Shown here: piece after piece, positions 13,894 through 21,602 of the stretch
Layout: each line of letters opens with the position of its first letter
How positions within the stretch are numbered: the stretch's first letter is position 1
Origin: Candidatus Uhrbacteria bacterium
GTDB lineage: Bacteria; Patescibacteriota; Patescibacteriia; UBA9934; GWF2-40-263
Direction of reading: 5' to 3'
Assembly (NCBI GenBank): GCA_016208545.1
Contig: JACQXU010000022.1
Span: forward strand, 41,176 to 71,302
Length of the DNA: 30,127 nucleotides
Notes under the pieces: generated by a model
Told to the model about the DNA's origin: nothing
The model's database searches: none
Seen by the model: the letters and a program-made list of their open reading frames with translations, nothing else
Position numbers and translations under genes: made by a program

Positions 13894-14529
13894 TTATGCC
13901 CGCTTGTAAAGACGAGTTAATAGCTCAATTCCTTCTTTTGAAATCAACACGTTTGGTTTTTTGAGAAGATCAACCACATTCAACGCATTGATTGGCAAAG
14001 TTTCTATATTTGGAATATTGCGCGCGGCTTTTGAAACTTCGCGATTTTCAGGTTCAACCAAAATCAGAGTTTTCTTTCCAGCGATCGGCAACTTTGAAAG
14101 TATTTGGGAAAGTATTTTTGATTTTCCTTCCGGAATCGTAAGTTTTTCAACCGCTACAAACATTCCTTCGTTAACCTTGTCAGTCAAGACCATTGCCAAA
14201 GCTTTCCGTTTGGTCTTTTTATTAATCTTCACAGAAAAATTTCTGGTACTGCGAGGACCAAATGTAATTCCGCCACCGATCCAAATAGGCGAACGCCGTG
14301 AACCGTGCCGAGCGCGTCCAGTTCCTTTTTGCTTCCATGGCTTTTTTCCAGTTCCTGCAACTTCTCCGCGATCTTTTGTGTGAGCAATCGGAGCGCGACT
14401 GTTTGCCATTTGCGCTATCACGGCTTCGTGCACAATTTCCTGTTGAATCGGAACAGCAAACAATGACGCGTCAAGTTCGACACTTCCTGTTTCTTTTCCT
14501 TCTTGATTGTACAGTTTTACACTTGCCAT
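13894..14529 (-). CDS. rplD: 50S ribosomal protein L4 (uL4)
   Basis: The 211-residue protein has the long tunnel loop region: RAPIAHTKDRGEVAGTGKKP and WKQKGTGRARHGSRRSPIWI with GGITFGPRSTRNF, followed by KTKRKALAMVLTDKVNEG. In Escherichia coli L4 also represses its own S10 operon. Its ATG lies upstream of the rplC stop codon, giving a 13-base overlap that implies translational coupling. Confidence 0.96.
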   Translation of the reverse strand: MASVKLYNQEGKETGSVELDASLFAVPIQQEIVHEAVIAQMANSRAPIAHTKDRGEVAGTGKKPWKQKGTGRARHGSRRSPIWIGGGITFGPRSTRNFSVKINKKTKRKALAMVLTDKVNEGMFVAVEKLTIPEGKSKILSQILSKLPIAGKKTLILVEPENREVSKAARNIPNIETLPINALNVVDLLKKPNVLISKEGIELLTRLYKRA

Positions 14530-15143
14530 ATCGTTTGAGCGCTTGTTGTTTTGATAAGAACCAATCCGCCGCGTGCACCTGGAACAGCTCCTTTGAGCGC
14601 GATCAAATTTTTCTGTGGATCAACTGAAACGACTTCGAGGTTTTTGACAGTTACGCGAATGTCTCCCATGTGTCCGCTCATACGCTGACCTTTGATAACT
14701 TTTCCCTGTCGCTGTGAAGCATTTGATCCAGGCATGCGTTGCTGATCTTTATTTCCGTGTGTCATAAAGTGACCGTGGAAATTGTGTCGTTTAATTACGC
14801 CTGAAAATCCGTGGCCCTTTGAAAATCCAATTACATCAACAAGCGTCCCTGGTTCAAAAGCGTCAACACGAACTTCTCCGCCTCGCGCGAGAGTTGTCTC
14901 GTTCACACGAAACTCACGAAGTGTCTTCAAAAGCGGTAAATCTTTCAAATGACCGGTTTCCGATTTCGTCAGAGATTTCGCAGTTTCAGTTCCAAGTTGA
15001 ACCGAATTGTAACCATCTTTTTCCTGCGTTTTAATCTGCGTAACGATGTTTGGTTCAGCTTGAACAAGCGTCACTGGAACAACTGTTCCGTCCGCTTTGA
15101 ATTCCTGAGTCATTTCAAGTTTTCGACCGATGATGAAAGGCAT
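14517..15143 (-). CDS. rplC: 50S ribosomal protein L3 (uL3)
   Basis: Early assembly protein at the peptidyl-transferase centre. The 208 residues start MPFIIGRKLEMTQEFKADGT and carry VDVIGFSKGHGFSGVIKRHN then FHGHFMTHGNKDQQRMPGSN, and GKVIKGQRMSGHMGDIRVTV. It is the first gene after an unusually long 248-base gap behind rpsJ, and overlaps rplD by 13 bases. Confidence 0.96.
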   Translation of the reverse strand: MPFIIGRKLEMTQEFKADGTVVPVTLVQAEPNIVTQIKTQEKDGYNSVQLGTETAKSLTKSETGHLKDLPLLKTLREFRVNETTLARGGEVRVDAFEPGTLVDVIGFSKGHGFSGVIKRHNFHGHFMTHGNKDQQRMPGSNASQRQGKVIKGQRMSGHMGDIRVTVKNLEVVSVDPQKNLIALKGAVPGARGGLVLIKTTSAQTIWQV

Positions 15144-15147
15144 AGGA

Positions 15148-15380
15148 CTAGCTTTTAGCTGTTAGCTTTTAGAAGAAAACAAGCAATCGATCTAACAACT
15201 ATAATGACTTATACAAAAGCTAGAAGTCGAGCGCTGAATAAATTCCGCGACCAACTTCTAGCTCAAAACTGTTCAATGAGTTTTGAGAATGTTTTGAATT
15301 GAATGAATTGAGACTCCTTAAATAATGATCTTTCAAAGCCCGGGAAGGTTTTCCAAAAGATCTTTTGGATCTTTCTTCCC
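15148..15380. repeat. Structured rpsJ-rplC intergenic region
   Basis: The 248-base gap contains no gene. It starts with TAGCTTTTAGCTGTTAGC-type words (15150-15171). An inverted pair AGCTAGAAGT / ACTTCTAGCT follows at 15218-15227 and 15254-15263. A larger imperfect palindrome at 15342-15380 is centred on CCAAAAGATCTTTTGG (15353-15368). No U-tract follows the palindrome on the minus strand, so it is not a standard terminator. It may stabilise mRNA or act in operon control; neither can be shown. Confidence 0.5.
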
Positions 15381-15391
15381 TGTTTGTTAGA

Positions 15392-15724
15392 TCAGGTTTT
15401 AATTTCTACGTCCACGCCGGCTGGCAGATTCAAACTCATTAACGCGTCAACGGTTTTGTCTGTTGGATCTGTAATATCAATCAAACGCTTGTGCACGCGC
15501 AGTTCATACTGTTCGCGTGAATCCTTGTGAACAAAAGTGGATTTGTTAACGGTATATTTCCGCTTTTCTGTTGGAAGCGGAATTGGACCGACCACTTTTG
15601 CACCGGATCGTTCGACTGTTTTAATAATCGTTTCCGTAGCTTGATCAATAATCTTGCTGTCGTATGCTTTGATCTTGATACGGATGCGCGATTTTTCTTC
15701 TTCTGTTTTCTTTGTATCAGTCAC
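15392..15724 (-). CDS. rpsJ: 30S ribosomal protein S10 (uS10)
   Basis: First gene of the S10 operon. The 110 residues include RIKIKAYDSKIIDQATETII, GAKVVGPIPLPTEKRKYTVN and the signature STFVHKDSREQYELRVHKRL then DITDPTDKTVDALMSL. The first dozen residues (Lys/Glu/Thr-rich) are an added leader. S10 belongs to the 30S head and also pairs with NusB in antitermination. A tuf gene lies upstream, with a dispersed hairpin repeat between. Confidence 0.97.
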   Translation of the reverse strand: MTDTKKTEEEKSRIRIKIKAYDSKIIDQATETIIKTVERSGAKVVGPIPLPTEKRKYTVNKSTFVHKDSREQYELRVHKRLIDITDPTDKTVDALMSLNLPAGVDVEIKT

Positions 15725-15750
15725 ACTTGTTTGAATAAAGAACGATAGAA

Positions 15751-15838
15751 ATGACCAAAGGTCATCATGAGCGAGCGAAGCGAGTCGAAGGATCTCTTAA
15801 CGAAGATTGCTTCGTCGCTTCGCTCCTCGCAATGACAG
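15751..15838. repeat. Dispersed GCGAAGCGA-type hairpin repeat between tuf and rpsJ
   Basis: The stretch contains GAGCGAGCGAAGCGAGTCGA (15769-15788) and an inverted module ATTGCTTCGTCGCTTCGCTC then CTCGCAAT (15806-15833), able to fold through ATTGC/GCAAT. It is GC-richer than the surroundings. From memory, sequences of the type ATTGCGAGGAGCGAAGCGAC recur in many bacterial draft genomes, so this looks like a widespread extragenic repeat. That is recall, not a search result. Confidence 0.6.
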
Positions 15839-15849
15839 GTCTATATTAT

Positions 15850-16944
15850 TTAATGATTTTCCCTACAACTCCCGCTCCAACAGTGTGTCCGCCTTCGCGA
15901 ATAGCGAAGGACATTTTGTCTTCCAAAGCAACTGGCTGGATGAGTTTGACTGTGGTATCCTTTGAAGAACGGCTTGTGTCGTCCGCCTTCCTCTTTTGTG
16001 AGAGCATAAACTTTTGCCTCAAATTCTGTGTGAGGAGTGATGGAACCTGGCTTTGCGAGCACCATTCCGCGTTCGACATCTTCTTTTTTAACACCGCGCA
16101 AAAGCACACCGGCATTGTCGCCAGCACGGCCTTCGGCAAGTTGTTTGTTGAACATTTCAATTCCAGTTACAACTGTTTTCATTGGCTCCTCGCGAAGACC
16201 AACAATTTCAACTTCGTCGTTGATTTTCACAAGTCCGCGCTCAATACGGCCTGTAACAACTGTTCCGCGACCTTCAATCGAAAACACATCTTCAACTGGC
16301 ATGAGGTATGGCTTTTCAGTGTCGCGAACAGGTTCTGGAATATAAGTGTCGAGCGCATTTACCAAATCCATGATCGGTTTTGTTGCGGCTTCGTCAGTTG
16401 GATTTTCAAGCGCTTTGAGAGCTGATCCTCGGATCACAGGCACTTGGTCGCCAGGGAATTCATATTTTTTGAGCAGGTCGCGCACTTCTTCTTCAACCAA
16501 ATCAATAAGTTCTGGATCATCAACTTGATCAACTTTGTTCAAAAACACAACAATCGCAGGCACTCCAACTTGACGCGCAAGAAGAATGTGCTCGCGGGTT
16601 TGTGGCATTGGGCCGTCTGCGGCTGAAACAACCACAATCGCGCCGTCCATCTGCGCAGCGCCGGTGATCATGTTCTTAATGTAGTCGGCGTGTCCTGGAC
16701 AGTCGACGTGCGCATAGTGGCGCTTGTCTGATTCGTACTCACAGTGAGCTGTCGCGATCGTGATTCCACGCGCTTTTGACTCTGGAGCTTTATCAAGATC
16801 GTCCACGCCTTTTTTCTGAGCGGTCATTCCTTTGGCGCTTAAAACCGCCAAAATTGCCGCGGTTGTCGTGGTTTTTCCGTGGTCAACGTGACCAATCGTA
16901 CCGACGTTTACGTGCGGCTTTGTTCTTTGAAACACTTCGGCCAT
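15850..16944 (-). CDS. tuf: Elongation factor Tu, disrupted near the C-terminus
   Basis: GTPase that delivers aminoacyl-tRNA. G1 GHVDHGKTT is at residues 18-26, then RGITIATAHCEYES, DCPGHADY, and NKVD; domain 2 is normal. After GGRHKPFFKGY (about residue 330) the frame changes to an unrelated tail HSQTHPASC... The genuine C-terminus, TTVKLIQPVALEDKMSFAIR and then EGGHTVGAGVVGKIIK, is present in another frame and stops at 15846. About 30 residues of domain 3 (RPQFYFRTTDVTG to MPGDN in relatives) are absent. A deletion that is not a multiple of three joins the two parts near 15951-15962, within GGATACCACAG. EF-Tu is essential, so an assembly or strain artefact is the first suspicion. A second tuf copy elsewhere is possible. 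Confidence 0.93.
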   Translation of the reverse strand: MAEVFQRTKPHVNVGTIGHVDHGKTTTTAAILAVLSAKGMTAQKKGVDDLDKAPESKARGITIATAHCEYESDKRHYAHVDCPGHADYIKNMITGAAQMDGAIVVVSAADGPMPQTREHILLARQVGVPAIVVFLNKVDQVDDPELIDLVEEEVRDLLKKYEFPGDQVPVIRGSALKALENPTDEAATKPIMDLVNALDTYIPEPVRDTEKPYLMPVEDVFSIEGRGTVVTGRIERGLVKINDEVEIVGLREEPMKTVVTGIEMFNKQLAEGRAGDNAGVLLRGVKKEDVERGMVLAKPGSITPHTEFEAKVYALTKEEGGRHKPFFKGYHSQTHPASCFGRQNVLRYSRRRTHCWSGSCRENH

Positions 16945-16947
16945 ATA

Positions 16948-17033
16948 AAAAAGTTAGTAGTTGGTAGTTAGTAGTAAGTAGTTAGTAAATAATGCAGTAT
17001 AACGGCTAATGGCTAACGGCTAATGGCTTCCTT
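16948..17033. repeat. Simple repeats in the tuf leader
   Basis: Upstream of the tuf start come TAGTTGGTAGTTAGTAGTAA-type words (16952-16984). A second word, GGCTAATGGCTAACGGCTAA, follows at 17004-17023. Both lie between the predicted tuf promoter and the start codon, so they form most of a roughly 100-nt leader. Confidence 0.5.
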
Positions 17034-17046
17034 ACAATCGTGCGAA

Positions 17047-17075
17047 AGTTTAACAGAAGTCTAAAAAAGATGCAA
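17047..17075 (-). promoter_or_regulatory. Predicted sigma-70 promoter of tuf and the S10 operon
   Basis: On the minus strand TTGCAT (17070-17075) is followed after exactly 17 nt by TAAACT (17047-17052). Transcription would start near 17040, about 100 nt before the tuf ATG. It lies between the hypothetical gene ending at 17083 and tuf. Confidence 0.6.
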
Positions 17076-17082
17076 GTATTGG

Positions 17083-17451
17083 CTATTCCACAGGTTCGAG
17101 ATAAAACTGTTCTTCGCCAAATTCGTCGTCTTCCTTTGGTTTTTCCTCAATTTTTGGGGGATTTTCTGCAATTGCCTGTTCAATGTGCTTGTTGGTAAAC
17201 TGCTTATATTGTTTTTCAATATCTTCAATCTCTTTTTCGTCTATTTTACTAATGTCCCATGTTTTTGTGTCAGAATTAGCAGGTTTCATTACATCAAAAA
17301 GATCCTTTTCTCTCAATTCTTGATTTAAAAGCGACTCATATTTAGGCAAATCCATCACAACAAAAACATCATCTCCGTCCGGATCAGTAACAATCATCGT
17401 GTCTCCAGTTTTCCGAACAAGATTCAAAATGTGGCGAAATTGAGAAGTCAT
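17083..17451 (-). CDS. Small acidic hypothetical protein
   Basis: I do not recognise a named family with certainty. From the ATG at 17449-17451 the protein has 122 residues. The first 45 (MTSQFRHILNLVRKTGDTMI, then VTDPDGDDVFVVMDLPKYES) look like a compact alpha/beta unit that vaguely recalls Phd/YefM-type N-terminal domains. The rest is strongly acidic and probably disordered, rich in Glu, Asp and Lys. A longer reading with 28 extra residues is possible, but its sequence is hydrophobic and atypical, and it would run toward the opposing promoter at 17493-17521. It is oriented away from the small-RNA candidate and toward tuf. Confidence 0.65.
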   Translation of the reverse strand: MTSQFRHILNLVRKTGDTMIVTDPDGDDVFVVMDLPKYESLLNQELREKDLFDVMKPANSDTKTWDISKIDEKEIEDIEKQYKQFTNKHIEQAIAENPPKIEEKPKEDDEFGEEQFYLEPVE

Positions 17452-17492
17452 AGCTTTAATTGACTTTTTACAGTGTTTCAAAGTTAGCAGAC

Positions 17493-17521
17493 TTGACAAA
17501 AACACGCAAATATGGTATTCT
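17493..17521 (+). promoter_or_regulatory. Near-consensus promoter of a small RNA candidate
   Basis: On the plus strand TTGACA (17493-17498), a 17-nt spacer and TATTCT (17516-17521) form the best -35/-10 pair in the window. No recognisable protein gene lies downstream before the terminator at 17668-17700. Confidence 0.65.
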
Positions 17522-17527
17522 GTTCTC

Positions 17528-17697
17528 TTGTGCAATATCGTGATAGGCCTCTTTTCGAAGAAACTTGATCGAAAGCATCTGAAATTACTGCATGAGAACT
17601 AGGTTGATGAACAGGAAGAAACAACATGTTAAGCCTGAAACAGAACCCAAAAAATGATGCAAAAAATACCTCTGGAATTTTCCGGAGGTGTTTTTAT
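17528..17697 (+). ncRNA. Candidate small RNA (about 165 nt)
   Basis: A strong promoter and a strong terminator on the same strand define a transcript with no convincing gene. It contains a GATC-GAAA-GCATC tetraloop-type hairpin around 17568-17580. Two tiny frames exist. One has 21 codons from 17592 (basic, MRTRLMNRKKQHV...). The other begins at 17624 behind AGGAAG and would run through the terminator. Neither looks like a known peptide. It could be an RNA regulator or encode a short basic peptide. Confidence 0.4.
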
Positions 17698-17700
17698 TTT
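17668..17700. terminator. Bidirectional rho-independent terminator
   Basis: ACCTCTGGAA and TTCCGGAGGT (17668-17677 and 17680-17689) pair with one G-U. On the plus strand GTTTTTATTTT follows; on the minus strand ATTTTTTGC follows. It ends the small RNA on the plus strand and the kinase-like gene on the minus strand, whose stop codon (17694-17696) lies in the plus-strand U-tract. Confidence 0.8.
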
Positions 17701-18707
17701 ATGATATTTTTAATCTTTGGAAACTTTCGTTTGAAATCTTTGAATTCTGCCAACTGACCGCGGCAACGAGCTAAATTGTGGGTACGGCGAGACTGATATT
17801 GTTTTTCATCCCATCCAAAATAACAGTCTTCAAAATAATCAGACAAAAATCGGCATGCAAGTTCAAGTGTGATAAGTCCGATTGCTTTTGGAACCAAACT
17901 AATCTCGCGTTTAGTCATCAAACCTTCTGATCCTTTTTTGTATCCATTCCAACTTGCGCGAAAAAGCGAAAGCGAAAAAGTATTGTGTGTATCATCTTCT
18001 CGCTTTCCGCACCATGAACGAAACACGTCGCCAAGTTCAACGAGCAGATTTTGGCGCTGACAAGTATCAAGATCAATCACTGCCGCGGCTTTTAATCCTG
18101 AAAAAAGTATGTTTGAAATTTTTGGATCGCCATGAATCACACGTTTTGGAAGATTGTCTGGCAAAAAATATCGCGGAAATTCTTTATTGATGATTTCGAT
18201 TTCTTTTCGCACAACGTTCATTAAAGGAGAAGCTTTAAATTTATTCAAAACATCGCAAAAATGCTGATAAACTTTTTTTGATTCGTGCAAAACTAAAGTT
18301 GAGTGAAATTGAAATTCTGCTTGATCAATCGCCAGATGAAATTCTCCGTAAATTCTTCCAGCTGATTTTGCCATTACAACGCTTGTTAGACGATCAAAAG
18401 TTTTTCCGGAAAGTTTTGTTTGGAGACGCCATTTTTCATTTTTATTTTCTGCAAGGATTTTTCCTTGTTTTGTTTTAACGCAAATCGGAGACGGAAAATT
18501 CCGTGAATTCAAAAATCGTGTGACATTGAGAAAATCTTGCGCGGTTCCTTGCGAAGACAAAATCGGATGAAGACGTTGTATGATATACTGACCATTGTCA
18601 GTTTTAATCACGAACGTTTTGTGAATCAAACCAGCGCTGACAGGCTTGATTTCTAAAATTTTACCAATATCATATTGACGTAAAACGGATTGCGAGATAA
18701 TTAACAT
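17694..18707 (-). CDS. Aminoglycoside-phosphotransferase-family kinase, NahK-like
   Basis: Eukaryotic-kinase-like small-molecule phosphotransferase of 337 residues. The N-lobe has VSAGLIHKTFVIKTDNGQYI and then IQRLHP, the ATP-binding strand pair. The catalytic loop VIHGDPKISNILF (192-199 core HGDPKISN) and the metal-binding VIDLDTC (211-214) follow; GDVFRSWCGKREDD is the next conserved patch. The combination IDLDT plus GD-FRS resembles N-acetylhexosamine 1-kinase and related sugar kinases more than antibiotic kinases. The true substrate cannot be deduced. It starts 46 bases from a divergent methyltransferase gene and ends in a terminator. Confidence 0.8.
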   Translation of the reverse strand: MLIISQSVLRQYDIGKILEIKPVSAGLIHKTFVIKTDNGQYIIQRLHPILSSQGTAQDFLNVTRFLNSRNFPSPICVKTKQGKILAENKNEKWRLQTKLSGKTFDRLTSVVMAKSAGRIYGEFHLAIDQAEFQFHSTLVLHESKKVYQHFCDVLNKFKASPLMNVVRKEIEIINKEFPRYFLPDNLPKRVIHGDPKISNILFSGLKAAAVIDLDTCQRQNLLVELGDVFRSWCGKREDDTHNTFSLSLFRASWNGYKKGSEGLMTKREISLVPKAIGLITLELACRFLSDYFEDCYFGWDEKQYQSRRTHNLARCRGQLAEFKDFKRKFPKIKNIIK

Positions 18708-18745
18708 ATTATTTCGAATTTCGATATTCGGATTTCGAATTTAAT
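18708..18745. repeat. TTTCGAATTTCGATATTCG repeat in a divergent intergenic region
   Basis: The short gap between the two divergent genes consists of TTCGAATTTCGATATTCGG and TTTCGAATTTAATTTT. Very similar words occur at 22131-22166 downstream of rpsG. No clear promoter remains visible for either divergent gene. Confidence 0.5.
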
Positions 18746-18753
18746 TTTTCTAT

Positions 18754-19302
18754 ATGGAACTGGCAATTTTCATAATACTCTCTGGTTCAATCATTGTCAT
18801 CCTCGCTTGTTTGGCATCTATTTTTTGGTTTGGCGGATTGCTTTTACCGATTCTGTTTAGCGGCGCACCATTTGTTCCAAGTTCAAAAGAACGAGTTGAC
18901 ACGATGATCAAACTTGCAAACATAAAACCAACAGATCATGTTGTTGATATGGGATCTGGCGAAGGACAATTTTTGATAAAATCCATAAAAGCCGGAGCGC
19001 AGTCAGCTGATGGATATGAAATACATCCAGGGCTTGTTGTTTTTTCAAGATGGCGAGCGAAGAGAAATAAAATGCAAAATAAAATTCATGTGTTTCAAAA
19101 ATCTTTTTGGAAAGCGGATGTTTCAAAAGCGACGATTGTTTTTTTATATCTTCTTCCAAACCACATGGTGAAACTGGAAACAAAATTGAAAAACGAACTG
19201 CCGATCGGAGCTAGAATTATCTCAAACGAATTCACTTTTCCAAATTGGACTCCAGTAAAACAAGAAGAAAAAATTTACGTGTACGAAAAAACAGGGTCGT
19301 AA
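18754..19302 (+). CDS. Membrane-anchored SAM-dependent methyltransferase (FAM173/ATPSCKMT-like)
   Basis: One of the few plus-strand genes. Residues 5-35 form one long hydrophobic segment. The Rossmann methyltransferase core follows: HVVDMGSGEGQFLIKSIKAG (motif I at 65-73), DGYEIHPGLVVFSRWRAKRN (acidic motif II region), FWKADVSKATIVFLYLLPNH and GARIISNEFTFPNW. YE-P-LV--SRWRA together with W--D---A-VV--YL-P resembles the small lysine methyltransferases related to FAM173. The protein substrate is unknown. 182 residues. It is convergent with fusA across a composite repeat. Confidence 0.8.
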   Translation: MELAIFIILSGSIIVILACLASIFWFGGLLLPILFSGAPFVPSSKERVDTMIKLANIKPTDHVVDMGSGEGQFLIKSIKAGAQSADGYEIHPGLVVFSRWRAKRNKMQNKIHVFQKSFWKADVSKATIVFLYLLPNHMVKLETKLKNELPIGARIISNEFTFPNWTPVKQEEKIYVYEKTGS

Positions 19303-19323
19303 TTTTGATAAATAACTAATGTT

Positions 19324-19470
19324 TAATGCCAAATGACGAGTGAATGACTAAAGTCTAATGCCAAATGACCAATTCGACATTCAATCATTGGACATTCATT
19401 TTCCGGCCTAAAGGCCGGATCCGCCCACTGGCGGAGACATTCGTCATTGGACATTTGACATTTACAGACG
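19324..19470. repeat. Composite inverted repeat with GGCC and GGCGGA hairpins, copy 1
   Basis: An outer imperfect inverted repeat (19357-19373 against 19446-19462, 15 of 17) surrounds a core at 19401-19435. The core is made of two small palindromes, CCGGCCTAAAGGCCGG and TCCGCCCACTGGCGGA. TAATGCCAAATGAC is also directly repeated at 19324 and 19356. The core recurs almost identically at 22925-22958. It lies between the convergent methyltransferase and fusA genes and may serve as a transcription barrier. Confidence 0.65.
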
Positions 19471-19506
19471 GATGTCAAGAACAGAGAATCCTAACGATCA
19501 AATATT

Positions 19507-21597
19507 TTATGCGCGTCCTGCGCCGCCGCGTTTTTCAACAATCTCTTTTGAAACATTTGATGGAACTGCTTCGTAATGATCAAATTCCATTGAATAACTC
19601 GCGCGTCCTTGAGTGAGCGAACGAAGCGAAGTTGCATATCCAAACATTTCAGCAAGCGGAACGAACGCATCAATTACTTTTACTCCAGGACGATCGCCCA
19701 TTTGTTGAATTTGTCCGCGTTTTGAGTTGATGTCTCCAACAACTGTTCCCATAAAATCTTCTGGTGTCACAACTTCAACTTTCATCATTGGTTCAAGAAG
19801 TTCGAGGCCTGCTTTTCTTGCGGCATCCTGAAACGCCATTGAACCCGCGATCTTAAACGCGGCTTCGGAAGAGTCAACTTCGTGATAGCTTCCGTCGTAC
19901 AAAACGATTTTAACATCCAAAAGAGGATAACCAGCCAAAACTCCGCGGTCAGTTGCTTCGCGCGCTCCTTTTTCAATCGCGTTGAAATACTCTTTTGGAA
20001 TCGTTCCGCCTTTCACTTCCTCTTCAAACTCAACTCCTGATCCAGGCGGCAGTTTTTCAATTCTAATCAAACAGTGTCCATACTGACCACGACCTCCGGT
20101 TTGACGAATGTACTTTCCTTCTCCTTCCGCATCGCCTTTGATTGTTTCGCGATACGAAACTTGCGGCTGACCGACATTGCATTCAACGTTGTACTCGCGT
20201 TTCATTCGATCAACAATAATATCAAGATGAAGTTCGCCCATTCCTGAGATAATGACTTGGTTTGTTTCTTCGTCTGTTCGAACTCGAAAAGTTGGATCCT
20301 CTTCAGCAAGTTTTTGAAGAGCGATCCCCATTTTTTCTTGATCAACTTTTGTTTTCGGTTCAATCGCGATTGAAATAACCGGCTCTGGGAAAACAATTGC
20401 CTCAAGCAAAATTGGATGATCCGGATCGCAAAGTGTGTGGCCAGTAAACGTTTCTTTGAGCCCGACCATTGCCGCAATGTCGCCAGCGTAAACTTCGGAA
20501 ACGTCTTCGCGGGAATTCGCATGAAGACGCACAATGCGACTCACACGTTCTTTGTTTCCAGTTGAAGAATTCAAAATATATGTTCCGGCTTTTACAATTC
20601 CGGAATACACGCGGAAAAACGCGAGTTTTCCGACAAACGGATCTGCCGCGATCTTGAAAGCGAGCGCAGAAAACGGTTCTTCGTCGCTTGCGTGACGCAC
20701 AACTTCTTTTTCCAAATCATCAGGATCAGAACCTTTGACTGGCGGAACATCAAGCGGACTTGGAAGATACGCGACAACTGCGTCAAGAAGAGGCTGAACA
20801 CCTTTATTTTTGAGAGCCGAACCGCACATGACAGGAATAAATTCATTTGCGATTGTGGCTTTTCGAATAACGACTTGAATTTCAGCTTCTGAAATCTCCT
20901 CGCCAGCGAGATATTTGTTCATCAGATTTTCATCGTTTTCTGCAACGGCTTCCATGAGTTTTCCGCGCCACTCTTTTGCTGTTTCTGCAAGATCGGCCGG
21001 AATATCAGTTTCTTCAATTTCTTTTCCAAGATCATCTTTGTAAATAAACGCGCGCATTTTTAACAAATCAATAATTCCAACGAAATTTGATTCGGTTCCG
21101 ATTGGAAGTTGAATTGGATATGCGTGTTTTGTTAAACGATCGTGAACTGATTTCAAATCTTTGTAAAAATCCGCGCCTGTGCGATCAAGTTTGTTGATAA
21201 AACAAATTCGCGGAACATTATATTCATCTGCGTAACGCCAGTTGGTTTCAGATTGAGGTTCAACTCCGGCAACGCCGTCAAACACAGCTACTCCCCCATC
21301 AAGCACGCGCATTGAACGCTTAACTTCAACTGTAAAATCAATGTGGCCCGGTGTGTCAATCAAATTCAAACGATGATCTTTCCAAAAACAAGTTGTCGCG
21401 GCCGCAGTGATTGTGATTCCGCGTTCGCGTTCCTGTTCCATCCAATCCATTGTTGTGTCACCTTCATGCACTTCACCGATTTTGTGTTTGCGACCAGTAT
21501 AAAAAAGAATGCGTTCAGAAACTGTTGTTTTACCTGCGTCAATATGCGCAAAAATTCCAAAGTTGCGTATTTTATCAAGTGGATATTCTCGTGGCAT
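19507..21597 (-). CDS. fusA: Elongation factor G
   Basis: Translocase GTPase of 696 residues, full length. G1 AHIDAGKTT is at 17-25, switch I RGITITAAATT, G3 DTPGHIDF starting at 81, and G4 NKLDRTGADF. Domain II and later parts are continuous: SGMGELHLDIIVDRMKREYN (domain III/IV border), RQTGGRGQYGHC, GYPLLDVKIVLYDGSYHEVD, and domain V with EVVTPEDFMGTVVGDINSKR and GYATSLRSLTQGRASYSMEF. The end is RGGAGRA. It follows rpsG by 5 nt, as in the str operon, but tuf is 2.5 kb further on behind three unrelated genes. Confidence 0.97.
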   Translation of the reverse strand: MPREYPLDKIRNFGIFAHIDAGKTTVSERILFYTGRKHKIGEVHEGDTTMDWMEQERERGITITAAATTCFWKDHRLNLIDTPGHIDFTVEVKRSMRVLDGGVAVFDGVAGVEPQSETNWRYADEYNVPRICFINKLDRTGADFYKDLKSVHDRLTKHAYPIQLPIGTESNFVGIIDLLKMRAFIYKDDLGKEIEETDIPADLAETAKEWRGKLMEAVAENDENLMNKYLAGEEISEAEIQVVIRKATIANEFIPVMCGSALKNKGVQPLLDAVVAYLPSPLDVPPVKGSDPDDLEKEVVRHASDEEPFSALAFKIAADPFVGKLAFFRVYSGIVKAGTYILNSSTGNKERVSRIVRLHANSREDVSEVYAGDIAAMVGLKETFTGHTLCDPDHPILLEAIVFPEPVISIAIEPKTKVDQEKMGIALQKLAEEDPTFRVRTDEETNQVIISGMGELHLDIIVDRMKREYNVECNVGQPQVSYRETIKGDAEGEGKYIRQTGGRGQYGHCLIRIEKLPPGSGVEFEEEVKGGTIPKEYFNAIEKGAREATDRGVLAGYPLLDVKIVLYDGSYHEVDSSEAAFKIAGSMAFQDAARKAGLELLEPMMKVEVVTPEDFMGTVVGDINSKRGQIQQMGDRPGVKVIDAFVPLAEMFGYATSLRSLTQGRASYSMEFDHYEAVPSNVSKEIVEKRGGAGRA

Positions 21598-21602
21598 ATA
21601 TT

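Noticed and set aside
16948..17033. CRISPR-like appearance of the simple repeats
   Set aside because: Units are only 6-12 nt, directly adjacent and without spacers; no cas gene is present.
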